DNA of 64,000 nt, taken from positions 62,001-126,000 of the forward strand of contig NZ_SDPT01000002.1 in assembly GCF_004135605.1 (NCBI RefSeq), read 5' to 3'. Under the pieces are notes generated by a model. The model searched no databases. It had not been told where the DNA came from and saw only the letters and a list, made by a program, of their open reading frames with translations. This document shows, in pieces, positions 46,270 to 55,733 of this stretch; the first letter of the stretch is position 1; each line of letters opens with the position of its first letter. Both the position numbers and the translations under genes were made by a program. The DNA is from Sphingomonas desiccabilis (GTDB lineage: Bacteria; Pseudomonadota; Alphaproteobacteria; Sphingomonadales; Sphingomonadaceae).

Positions 46270-47403
46270 GTGAGCACCGCCATCACCGCGCGCATCGCCG
46301 AGGGCGTGCTGTCCATCCCCGCCGCCGACTGGGACGCCTGCGCCGGCACGGGCAATCCCTTCCTCACCCACGGCTTCCTGGCCGCGCTGGAGCGGTCCGG
46401 CTCGGTCGGCGGGCGAAGCGGCTGGCAGCCGCTGCCGGTGGTGGTGGACGGGCCCGACGGGCGCCCGGCCGCGATCGCCCCCGCCTATGGCAAGGCTCAC
46501 AGCCAGGGCGAATATGTGTTCGACCATGGCTGGGCCGACGCCTGGGGGCGGGCGGGGGGCGACTATTATCCCAAGCTTCAGGTGGCGGTGCCGTTCACGC
46601 CGGTGCCCGGCCCACGGCTGCTGCTGCGCGATCCTGCCCAGGCACCGGCGCTGATCGCCGCGCTGGAGACGCTCACCCGCCAGAACGGCCTGTCCTCCGC
46701 GCATGCGACCTTCGTCGATCCGGAGGAACTGCCGCGCTGGCAGGCGGCGGGCTGGCTGATGCGGGCGGGGACCCAGTTCCACTGGGAGAACCAGGGCTAT
46801 GCCGGGTTCGACGACTTCCTGGGCGCGCTCGCCAGCCGCAAGCGCAAGGCGATCCGCAAGGAGCGCGCGGCCGCGGTCGAGGGGCTTAAGATCCGCCACC
46901 TGGCCGGTGCCGAGATCACCGAGGCGCATTGGGACGCGTTCTGGGCGTTCTACCAGGACACCGGCAGCCGGAAGTGGGGGCAGCCGTATCTGACGCGGCC
47001 GTTCTTCCCGCTGCTGTCGGAGGCGCTGGGCGACCGGGTGTTGCTGATCCTGGCCTATCGCGGCGACCGGCCGATCGCAGGCGCGCTCAACCTGGTGGGG
47101 GCGGACGCGCTGTACGGACGCTATTGGGGAGCGGTGGAGGAAGTGCCGTTCCTGCATTTCGAGCTGTGCTATTACCAGGCGATCGAGGCGGCGATCGCGC
47201 GGGGGCTCCGGCGGGTGGAGGCGGGCGCGCAGGGCGAGCACAAGCTCGCGCGCGGTTATGCGCCGGTCACGACCTGGTCGGCGCATTACCTGCCGGACCC
47301 CAATTTCCGCCGTGCCGTCGCCGAGTATCTGGAGCGCGAGCGCGAGGCGGTGGTGCACGAGCAGGAGTATCTGGGCGAGCTGACGCCGTTCCGGCGGGGG
47401 TAG
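46270..47403 (+). CDS. FemAB-like GNAT acyltransferase (DUF482)
   Basis: 377 residues. Pattern of the FemAB_like/DUF482 family: NPFLTHGFLAALERSGSVG, APAYGKAHSQGEYVFDHGWADA, the central HWENQGYAGFDDFLGALASRKRK, and RRVEAGAQGEHKLARGYAP. Members are GNAT-fold enzymes annotated as peptidoglycan-biosynthesis-related, but reactions are mostly unproven. GTG 46270 has no strong ribosome site. It follows mscS by 62 bases in the same direction and could be the last gene of sseA-metC-mscS. Confidence 0.88.
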   Translation: MSTAITARIAEGVLSIPAADWDACAGTGNPFLTHGFLAALERSGSVGGRSGWQPLPVVVDGPDGRPAAIAPAYGKAHSQGEYVFDHGWADAWGRAGGDYYPKLQVAVPFTPVPGPRLLLRDPAQAPALIAALETLTRQNGLSSAHATFVDPEELPRWQAAGWLMRAGTQFHWENQGYAGFDDFLGALASRKRKAIRKERAAAVEGLKIRHLAGAEITEAHWDAFWAFYQDTGSRKWGQPYLTRPFFPLLSEALGDRVLLILAYRGDRPIAGALNLVGADALYGRYWGAVEEVPFLHFELCYYQAIEAAIARGLRRVEAGAQGEHKLARGYAPVTTWSAHYLPDPNFRRAVAEYLEREREAVVHEQEYLGELTPFRRG

Positions 47404-47461
47404 AGGCGGCTGAGGCGCCAGTCCGGCGTCGCGGACCCTTATCGCCGCCATCCCCACTGGG

Positions 47462-47479
47462 CGCCGGCCTTCGCCGGGG
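47462..47479. repeat. Single REP-like palindrome
   Basis: CGCCGGC-CTTC-GCCGGGG with flanks CTGGG and GGCACC lies in the 94-base gap between the converging FemAB-like and large membrane protein genes. It is one half of the inverted pair seen elsewhere and has one mismatch in the stem. Confidence 0.65.
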
Positions 47480-47497
47480 CACCCTTGCCTCGTGCCC

Positions 47498-49132
47498 TCA
47501 GGACTCGCGCGTCGGGCGGTCGATGCGGCGGCCCACGGGGCCGTAGAGGTCGGTCGGCAGCAGGGTGGCCGCGCGCTGGCGGTGGTCGATGCGGAACACG
47601 GCGCTGCTGCCGTTGCGCCACAGCGGGATCAGGCCTTGCTCCAGCCGCCGGTCATATCTGGGCGGGCGGATCATCCAGACATAGTCGAACTTGTCGCGCG
47701 GGAAGCGGTGCAGGGCACCGGCGACTGGCCGCCACCATTCGCGCGGGCACTGGACGTCCGTCACGATCTGCGAGGGATCGTGCGAGAAGCCGCGCGCCGG
47801 GTAGCGGGTGGTGAGCAGCTGGGCGCCGACCATCGACCATTGGTCGTTGGCGTAGGCGAGACGGCGTTCGAGGGCGATGCCGGGCAGGTGCTGCAGCCGG
47901 GTCATCATCCACTCGTTGTGGCACGTCTCGCCGATGAAGGTGATGAGGCGGGCGCCGACCGGCACGTGCGGGAGGCCTGCGAGCTCCCGGTCGTAGTCGC
48001 GGTCGTAGAGCCAGTAGCTCGCCGTCGTCGCGCCGATGCGGCCGACGAAGATGGCGAGGCCGATCGCCGCGACCGTCGCGGCATGGCGGATCGACATGCC
48101 GGGCTTGGGCCGCAGCGCGATCAGCGCGATGCCGAACAGATAGGGCACCAGCCGCATGTCGGCATAGGCGGAGCCGAACACGATCCGCGGCAGCAGGAGG
48201 TAGACGGCGAGCAGGAACAGCGCCGACAGGCCGAGGTTGCGCGAATACTGGATGTTGGGATCGCGCACGCCCTTGAACAGCACCAGGTAGAGCACCGCGA
48301 GCGAGGCGATGTCGTAGAGCTGCCAGCGGTCGCGCAGCACCATGGTGACCCACTGCATCTTGAGCCGCCAGTTGAACCAGTCGCCGGTCTGGCCGCTGAC
48401 ATGGCCCGAGCGCCACAGCAGCATCAGCAGCGCAGGCGGGGCGAGCACCAGGCAGTGGAGGCCGGCGTGGAAGATCGCGGCGAACCAGTTGCGGCGGCGG
48501 TCGTGCTCGCGGATCAGCTCTGCCGAGGCGGCGAGGACGCCGAGCGTTCCCCAGCCATAGGTGTGGGTGAGCCAGATCAGGGCGCCGAGCGGCAGGAAGA
48601 GGATTCCGCGCAGCCGGAGCTTGCCCAGCCGCCCGAGCCGCAGCCACAGCGCAAAGGCGTTGAGCGCGAGCGCCATCGACAGCGCGAAGTTCACGAAGCC
48701 GAAGTGGAACGGGTAGCTGTAGACCAGGGGCAGCGCGAACAGTGCCGTCGCCGGGATGCGGCCGTGCACCTCACGCGCGATCCACAACAGGCCGACCGCG
48801 GTCAGCACGGGAATCGCCATGACGATCAGCTTGACCGCGAGTTCCAGGCCCAGGAGCGGCTGGAGGGGCACGATCAGGAGATCGACCCCCAGGTTGCCCA
48901 TCAGGCTCCAGTGAAAGTTGTACCAGTCGGTGAGCCAGGGGGCGGCGCCGGTGCCGATCGTCTGCTGCACGCGGTAGCGGCCCATATGGCCGGGCAGGTC
49001 GACGAGCGGGGGGATCTCCGGCCACAGCAGCGGCACGGCCGCCAGCAGCGCCATCGCGACCACGAACCACCGCGTCTGCCACCAGTGTGGCGTTGCCCCA
49101 TTCCCCTGCATGGCCCCGCTTTTACCCGGCAT
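47498..49132 (-). CDS. Large polytopic membrane protein, unknown function
   Basis: 544 residues with about ten to twelve membrane helices and large periplasmic parts (WPEIPPLVDLPGHMGRYRVQ near the start; a soluble C-terminal region of 140 residues, GARLITFIGETCHNEWMM onward). The layout, with an acidic first loop (DLPGH), is reminiscent of GT-C glycosyltransferases such as ArnT-like or DUF2029 proteins, but no family is certain. ATG 49132 is taken; ATG 49111 is equally plausible. It is leftward and follows argG's direction only loosely, with argG's terminator in another unit. Confidence 0.65.
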   Translation of the reverse strand: MPGKSGAMQGNGATPHWWQTRWFVVAMALLAAVPLLWPEIPPLVDLPGHMGRYRVQQTIGTGAAPWLTDWYNFHWSLMGNLGVDLLIVPLQPLLGLELAVKLIVMAIPVLTAVGLLWIAREVHGRIPATALFALPLVYSYPFHFGFVNFALSMALALNAFALWLRLGRLGKLRLRGILFLPLGALIWLTHTYGWGTLGVLAASAELIREHDRRRNWFAAIFHAGLHCLVLAPPALLMLLWRSGHVSGQTGDWFNWRLKMQWVTMVLRDRWQLYDIASLAVLYLVLFKGVRDPNIQYSRNLGLSALFLLAVYLLLPRIVFGSAYADMRLVPYLFGIALIALRPKPGMSIRHAATVAAIGLAIFVGRIGATTASYWLYDRDYDRELAGLPHVPVGARLITFIGETCHNEWMMTRLQHLPGIALERRLAYANDQWSMVGAQLLTTRYPARGFSHDPSQIVTDVQCPREWWRPVAGALHRFPRDKFDYVWMIRPPRYDRRLEQGLIPLWRNGSSAVFRIDHRQRAATLLPTDLYGPVGRRIDRPTRES

Positions 49133-49218
49133 CTGTCCGGCGGCAAGCGAATGCGCGTCGGCGTGTCGCCCGGCGCGCGACGAGGAGGGGCGCAGGAGCT
49201 GCGGCATGGGGAGGGGAA

Positions 49219-49246
49219 CGGGGCCGGCGCGGATGCACCGGCCCCG
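49219..49246 (-). terminator. Hairpin after argG
   Basis: CGGGGCCGG / CCGGCCCCG is a perfect nine-base stem with a ten-base loop, eight bases past the argG stop. The bases after it on the minus strand are TTCCCCTCCCC, pyrimidine-rich but not a true U-tract, so termination is likely but not certain. Confidence 0.5.
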
Positions 49247-49254
49247 CGATGCCC

Positions 49255-50472
<1,218 letters not shown>

Positions 50473-50563
50473 CAGCTCATTCTCCGAAATGCCCTCACCG
50501 GGGCCCGCGTGCCGGTGGCAGGGCGGGCCGGCGCTTCTCACGCGGGCAGGTTGCGCGCGCGCT

Positions 50564-51907
50564 CTATGCCTCGCGCGGCGCTTCCGCAAGCGGCTCGCCG
50601 ACGGATCGCACCAGCCGCGGGAGCGCGAGGCCGAGGCCGGCGGCGCGGTAGGCGTAGCTGGCGAGCAGCGCGGCCCACATGCCGACCGCGCCCCAGGGCC
50701 GCAGCAGCAGGTCGGTAGCGAGGTAGAGCAGGGTGGCGGCGACGGCGGCGTTGCGCAGGCTCCTGCCCGCGGTCGCGCCGATGAACACGCCGTCGAGCAG
50801 CCAGGCGGGGGCGCCGACCAGCGGCACCAGCGCGGCGAAGGGGAGCAGCGCGACCGCGTGGGCGCGGACCTCCGGATGGTCGGTCACGGCGGCGATCAGC
50901 GGCACGCCGTCGAGATGGATCAGGAGCGCGAAGGCGGCCCCGGCGGCCAGCGTGAACTCGCCCGTGAGCCGGGTCGCGCGGAGCAGCTCGGTGCGGGCGC
51001 CGCGGCCGATCGCCTCGCCGATCCGCGACTCGGCGGTGAAGGCGAAGCCGTCGAGCACGAAGGCGGAGACGGAGACGAACTGCATCAGCACGTGGTTGGC
51101 CGCGAGCGGGACCTCGCCCAGCCGCGCGCCCGCATTGGCGAACCAGCCGAACAGCACCAGCAGGGCGACGGTGCGGACCATGATGTCGGCGTTGACGGCG
51201 AACAACCGGCGCAGCGTGTCGCGATCGAACAGCCGTGCGCTCAGGCCGCCGAGGGCGCCGGGACCGAGGATGCGCAGCGCGAGGAAGATGCCCAGCAGCA
51301 GCGCGCTCCATTCGGCGCAGGCGGTGCCGAGGCCGACGCCGCGTGCGCCGAGGCCCAGCCCCCAGACGAACCAGAGGTCGAGCACGGCATTGACCAGGTT
51401 CATCGCGATCTGGAGCAGCAGCGCCGCGCGGGTGCGGCCGAGCCCGAGCAGCCAGCCGTTGAGCGCGAACACGCCGAGGCTTGCGGGGGCGCCGAAGAAG
51501 CGGCCGCCGACATAGCCGCTGGCCGCCGCATCGAGCGCGCCGCCGCCTGCCAGCAGCGCAAAGGCGAGCGGGACCAGCAGCAGCTGGAGTGCGAACAGCA
51601 CCACGCCGAGCCCGAAGCCCAGCGCCAGGCCGCGCAGCAGCATGGCCCGCACCTCCTCCGCATCGCCGGCACCCTGCGCCTGGGCGGTCATGCCGGTCAT
51701 CCCCATGCGCAGGAAGCCGAAGCTCCAGAACAGGAAGTTGACGACGGTGGTGCCGAGCGCGACGCCTGCCAAGGCGGCGGCATCGCCGGTGCGCCCGACG
51801 ACGATCGTGTCGACCATGCCGACCAGCGGCACGGTGGTCTGGCCGAGCATGATCGGCCATGCCTGCTGAAAGATCGAGGCGCGGGTGAGCGGGGCGGGCG
51901 TGGTCAT
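50564..51907 (-). CDS. MATE-family efflux transporter (DinF-like)
   Basis: 447 residues with 12 membrane helices in two six-helix halves. The first half carries [19 protein letters not shown] and the second [17 protein letters not shown], the duplicated MatE patterns. The DinF-type branch is suggested by LVDTIVVGxTG and by the absence of NorM's acidic residue set. It exports cationic or lipidic compounds using a proton or sodium gradient; substrate unknown. ATG 51907 is used. The CFA-like gene ends 74 bases upstream on the same strand. Confidence 0.9.
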   Translation of the reverse strand: MTTPAPLTRASIFQQAWPIMLGQTTVPLVGMVDTIVVGRTGDAAALAGVALGTTVVNFLFWSFGFLRMGMTGMTAQAQGAGDAEEVRAMLLRGLALGFGLGVVLFALQLLLVPLAFALLAGGGALDAAASGYVGGRFFGAPASLGVFALNGWLLGLGRTRAALLLQIAMNLVNAVLDLWFVWGLGLGARGVGLGTACAEWSALLLGIFLALRILGPGALGGLSARLFDRDTLRRLFAVNADIMVRTVALLVLFGWFANAGARLGEVPLAANHVLMQFVSVSAFVLDGFAFTAESRIGEAIGRGARTELLRATRLTGEFTLAAGAAFALLIHLDGVPLIAAVTDHPEVRAHAVALLPFAALVPLVGAPAWLLDGVFIGATAGRSLRNAAVAATLLYLATDLLLRPWGAVGMWAALLASYAYRAAGLGLALPRLVRSVGEPLAEAPREA

Positions 51908-51981
51908 GGGGCTGGGTGGTTCGATACGGGGCTCCGACACGCTCCCTGCTCCGCACGAACGGACGCGGGGTGGTCGTCGGA

Positions 51982-53220
51982 TCAGCCGACGGCCACTTCG
52001 TGCAGCCGCCGCTCCTCCTCGAGCATATAGTCGCGGGTCAGCGGCAGGGCGTCGCGCGCGCGGGCGAACTGGAGCTGGTAGTTGACCATGCCCCCATAGT
52101 CGAAGCTGACCTGCGAGCCGGCGAGATAGAAGGTCCACATGCGGAAGAAGCGCTCGTCGTAGAGGTCGACGATCGCCTGGCGGGCGGCGACCGCGCGGTC
52201 GTACCAATGGGCGAGCGTGAAGCCATAGTGGCGGCGCAGCACTTCCACGTCGGTCAGGAACATCTTGTTCCCCTCGTGCGCGCGGACGATCTCCGACAGC
52301 GCCGGGATATAGCCGCCGGGGAAGATGTACTTGGCGGTGAAATGGTCGGTCACCCCCGGCCCACCGGCGCGGCCGATGGTGTGGAGCAGCATCACGCCGT
52401 CGGGGGTGAGCAGTTCGCGGCACTTGGCGAAGAAGGTGCGGTATTGCGGCGGGCCGACATGCTCGAACATGCCGACCGAGACGATGCGGTCGAACTGGCC
52501 CCGGACCGCGCGATAGTCGATCAGCTCGAAGCGGACCTTGTCGGCGACACCGGCTTCCTGCGCCCGGCGGCGGGCGACCTTGAGCTGCTCCTCCGACAGG
52601 GTGATGCCCAGCACCTCGGCCCCGGTCTTGCGGTGGAGGTAGAGCGCCATGCCCCCCCAGCCGCAGCCGATGTCGAGCACGCGCATGCCCGGGCGCAGCG
52701 CGAGCTTGGCGGCGATGTGCGCCTTCTTGTCGACCTGCGCCTGTTCCAGGCTGTTGCCGGGATCGGCGAAATAGGCGCAGCTGTACTGGCGGTCGACGTC
52801 CAGGAAGAGGTCGTAGAGCCGGTCGGACAGGTCGTAGTGATGGGCGACGTTGCGCTTCGACTGGCGGGCCTGGTTGTAGCGATCGAGTCGGTGGAGCACG
52901 GCGTTGGCGACGAGGCGCATGCCGCGGGCCTTGAGCTTGCTCTCGCCGGCCTCCCAGAGGTTGTTCTTCTTGAACAGCACCAGCAGGTCGCGGATGTCAC
53001 CCTGCTCGATGACCAGCCGGCCGTCCATGAAGGCTTCCGCCGCCCCGAGGCTCGGGTCCCGCACGATCGCGGCGAGGACCTTGCGATCGGTGAAGCGGAT
53101 CGTGACATCGGGGAAGCCGGGGTCCGGCGTGCCGAAGCGGCCGGTGCTCCCGTTGGCGTTGTGGACGGTCAGCTGGCCCTTCCGAACGGCCCGCGCGAAG
53201 AACATATCGATCAGCGCCAT
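51982..53220 (-). CDS. Cyclopropane-fatty-acyl-phospholipid synthase family protein
   Basis: 412 residues. It adds a methylene bridge to unsaturated acyl chains of phospholipids using S-adenosylmethionine. The SAM motif is VLDIGCGWGGMALYL (about 193-207), preceded by the family YDLSDRLYDLFLDVDRQYSCAYF and followed by SVGMFEHVGPPQYRTFF and IFPGGYIPALSEI. ATG 53220 lies 64 bases downstream of the E2 gene's stop, on the same strand. Its role would be membrane hardening in stationary phase or acid. Confidence 0.93.
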   Translation of the reverse strand: MALIDMFFARAVRKGQLTVHNANGSTGRFGTPDPGFPDVTIRFTDRKVLAAIVRDPSLGAAEAFMDGRLVIEQGDIRDLLVLFKKNNLWEAGESKLKARGMRLVANAVLHRLDRYNQARQSKRNVAHHYDLSDRLYDLFLDVDRQYSCAYFADPGNSLEQAQVDKKAHIAAKLALRPGMRVLDIGCGWGGMALYLHRKTGAEVLGITLSEEQLKVARRRAQEAGVADKVRFELIDYRAVRGQFDRIVSVGMFEHVGPPQYRTFFAKCRELLTPDGVMLLHTIGRAGGPGVTDHFTAKYIFPGGYIPALSEIVRAHEGNKMFLTDVEVLRRHYGFTLAHWYDRAVAARQAIVDLYDERFFRMWTFYLAGSQVSFDYGGMVNYQLQFARARDALPLTRDYMLEEERRLHEVAVG

Positions 53221-53284
53221 GCCGGGGAGGCTAATGGCCTTCGACGGGAAAAGCTACCGTTTGGTTCGATAAGCCGTGCGCCGC

Positions 53285-54679
53285 TCAGTCGGCGAAGAGC
53301 AGCACCGGCGTCTCCAGCAGCCGCTTGAGCGCCTGGACGAAGCTCGCCGCGTCCCAGCCGTCGACCACCCGATGGTCGCACGAGATCGACACGTTCATCA
53401 GCTTGGCGCGCCGGATCGCGTCGCCGCCGCGGCCGTCGTCGACAAACACCGGCCGCTCGACGATGCGGTTGGGGCCGAGGATCGCGACTTCGGGGCGGTT
53501 GATGACGGGGGTTGTGGCGACCCCGCCCAAGGGGCCGAGCGAGGTGACGGTGATGGTGCCGCCCGACAGCTCTTCCGAGCGCGCCTTGCCGGTGCGCGCC
53601 GCCTCGGCCAGGCGCACGATTTCGGCCGCGAGCTGCCAGACGTTCTTGTCCTGCGCGTCGCGGATCACCGGCACCATGAGGCCGGCGTCGGTCTGCGTCG
53701 CCATGCCAAGGTGAACGCGGCCGTGGCGGGTGACCACGCCCGCCTCGTCATCATAGCGGGCGTTGAGCATCGGGAAGTCGGGCAGGGTGCGGCACAGCGC
53801 GGCGATGAACAGCGGCAGCAGGGTGAGCTTGGGCCGGTCGCCGCGGTTCGCGTTGAGGTCGGCGCGCAGTGCCTCCAGCGCGGTGACCTCCACCTCCTCC
53901 ACATAGGTGAAGTGGGGGATGTGGCGCTTGGAAGCGGCCATGTTGTCGGCGATGCGGCGGCGCATGCCGATGACCTTCACGGGCTGGTCGTCGCGGGCGC
54001 GGCTGGCGTGGGGGGCGTGATAGCCCTGGGACTGGCCGTAGCGCAGGTGGGCGTCGAGGTCGGCGTGGCGGATGCGGTCGCCCTCGGTGCGGACCTGCGC
54101 CAAGTCGATGCCGAGGTCACGGGCACGGGCGCGCACGGCGGGGGAGGCGAGGATGGGGTGCTTTGAAGCAGAAGCGGGTGCTTCTTCTTCGTATCCCGGC
54201 GAACCCGTGTGCCCCGGCGAAGGCCGGGGCCCAGCATCGGGGGTCGTCGTGATACGCGCTGCGTTCTCCTCGCCGGCGTCCCCCATCTGGGCCCCGGCCT
54301 TCGCCGGGGTACGGTCAGAAGAAGAAGGGGGGGAGGATGCTTCCTCCCCTTCCGGCGGGGTGAGGCACGCGGGCGCGGCATCGCCGGCAACCTCCACCCC
54401 GGGGTTCTCCGCCACCACCGCGTCGCTCTCGGTCTCTTCCTCCGTCTCGATCACCACCAGCGTGGAGCCGATCGGGATCGAATCGCCGGGCTCGCCGGCG
54501 AGCTCGATCACCACCCCGGCGACGGGGCTTTCCATCTCTACGGTCGCCTTGTCGGTCATCATGTCGGCGAGGCGTGCGTCCTCCTCGACGCGGTCACCGA
54601 TCTTCACGTGCCAGGCGACGATCTCCGCCTCGGAAATGCCTTCGCCGATGTCGGGCAGGCGGAAGCTGAAGCGTGCCAT
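53285..54679 (-). CDS. Branched-chain 2-oxoacid dehydrogenase E2 (lipoyl acyltransferase)
   Basis: 464 residues. One lipoyl domain (1-80, lipoyl Lys44 in TDKATVE), a peripheral-subunit-binding domain (about 175-210, ASPAVRARARDLGIDLAQV) and the trimeric catalytic domain (235-464, His436 and Asp440 in CDHRVVDGWD). It takes the acyl group from E1 to CoA. Residues 119-167 of the linker are encoded by an inverted repeat element (54181-54327), giving sequence DRTPAKAGAQ and GPRPSPG that is unlike normal Ala/Pro linkers. ATG 54679 overlaps the E1 beta stop by one base. Confidence 0.93.
   Translation of the reverse strand: MARFSFRLPDIGEGISEAEIVAWHVKIGDRVEEDARLADMMTDKATVEMESPVAGVVIELAGEPGDSIPIGSTLVVIETEEETESDAVVAENPGVEVAGDAAPACLTPPEGEEASSPPSSSDRTPAKAGAQMGDAGEENAARITTTPDAGPRPSPGHTGSPGYEEEAPASASKHPILASPAVRARARDLGIDLAQVRTEGDRIRHADLDAHLRYGQSQGYHAPHASRARDDQPVKVIGMRRRIADNMAASKRHIPHFTYVEEVEVTALEALRADLNANRGDRPKLTLLPLFIAALCRTLPDFPMLNARYDDEAGVVTRHGRVHLGMATQTDAGLMVPVIRDAQDKNVWQLAAEIVRLAEAARTGKARSEELSGGTITVTSLGPLGGVATTPVINRPEVAILGPNRIVERPVFVDDGRGGDAIRRAKLMNVSISCDHRVVDGWDAASFVQALKRLLETPVLLFAD
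54181..54327. repeat. Translated inverted REP-like element inside the E2 gene
   Basis: Outer ten-base arms CTTCTTCTTC (54181-54190) and GAAGAAGAAG (54318-54327) enclose two palindromes, CCCCGGC-GAAG-GCCGGGG at 54212-54229 and CCCCGGC-CTTC-GCCGGGG at 54292-54309, 62 bases apart and inverted. The whole is 147 bases, exactly 49 codons, so the reading frame is kept. It is the same pair as the intergenic copy at 33021-33104. Confidence 0.85.
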
Positions 54680-55719
54680 CAGGTCCTCATCACTTTCTTG
54701 AGCGCTTCGCCGATGCGGACGGGGCCGGGGAAATAGGCCCATTCCAGGCTGTGCGGATACGGCGTGTCGAAGCCGGTGACGCGTTCGATCGGCGCCTCGA
54801 GATGGTAGAAGCAGCGTTCCTGCACCAGCGCCGACAGCTCGGCGCCGAAGCCGGAGGTGCGGGTCGCCTCGTGCACGATCATGCAGCGGCCGGTCTTCTT
54901 CACCGACGCCTCGATCGCCTCGATGTCGAGGGGGACGAGCGTGCGCAGGTCCAGGATCTCGGCATCGATTCCGGCCTCCTCGACCACCGACTGGCAGACA
55001 TGGACCATCGTGCCATAGGCGAGGATGGTGAGCGCCTCGCCCGCACGCGCCACCGCCGCCTTGCCGAGCGGCACGCGGTAGTAGCCAGTGGGGACGGTGG
55101 CGGCGGGATGCCCCGCCCAGCTCTTGGCAGGGCGGTCCCAATGGCCGTCGAACGGGCCGTTGTAGATGCGCTTGGGTTCGAAGAAGAGGACGGGGTCGTT
55201 GTCCTCGATCGCGGCGATCAGCAGCCCCTTGGCGTCATAGGGGGTGGAGGGGATCACCGTCTTGATGCCCGAGACATGGGTGAAGATGCCCTCGGGGCTC
55301 TGGCTGTGCGTCTGCCCGCCGAAGATGCCGCCGCCGAACGGCGAGCGCACCGTGATCGGCGCGGTGAAGTCGCCGTTGGAGCGATAGCGCAGCCGCGCCG
55401 CCTCCGACACCAGCTGGTCGAGCGCGGGGTAGATATAGTCGGCGAACTGGATTTCCGGCACCGGGCGCAGGCCATAGGCGCCCATGCCGATCGCGACGCC
55501 GACGATGCCGGTCTCGGTGATCGGCGTGTCGAACACGCGGGTCTTGCCGAACTTCTTTTGCAGGCCGGCGGTCGCGCGGAACACGCCGCCGAAATAGCCG
55601 ACGTCCTCGCCCATCACGATCACGTCCGGGTCGCGCGCCATCATGACTTCGAGCGCGGAGTTGATCGCCTGGATCATGTTCATGGGCGCGGTCTCGCCCG
55701 GAGCGGAGGTGCCCGCCAT
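54679..55719 (-). CDS. Branched-chain 2-oxoacid dehydrogenase E1 beta
   Basis: 346 residues. The TPP-dependent decarboxylase beta chain: MIQAINSALEVMMARDPDVIVMGEDVGYFGGVFRATAG region with the conserved ED pair, RVFDTPITETGIVGVAIGMG, and the C-terminal transketolase domain (VVEEAGIDAEILDLRTLVPLD). The context GGVFRATAGLQKKFG fits the branched-chain rather than the pyruvate type. ATG 55719 is used; E1 alpha ends 14 bases upstream and E2 begins at the stop codon. Confidence 0.92.
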   Translation of the reverse strand: MAGTSAPGETAPMNMIQAINSALEVMMARDPDVIVMGEDVGYFGGVFRATAGLQKKFGKTRVFDTPITETGIVGVAIGMGAYGLRPVPEIQFADYIYPALDQLVSEAARLRYRSNGDFTAPITVRSPFGGGIFGGQTHSQSPEGIFTHVSGIKTVIPSTPYDAKGLLIAAIEDNDPVLFFEPKRIYNGPFDGHWDRPAKSWAGHPAATVPTGYYRVPLGKAAVARAGEALTILAYGTMVHVCQSVVEEAGIDAEILDLRTLVPLDIEAIEASVKKTGRCMIVHEATRTSGFGAELSALVQERCFYHLEAPIERVTGFDTPYPHSLEWAYFPGPVRIGEALKKVMRT

Positions 55720-55733
55720 CGCTGCTTCCTCGC

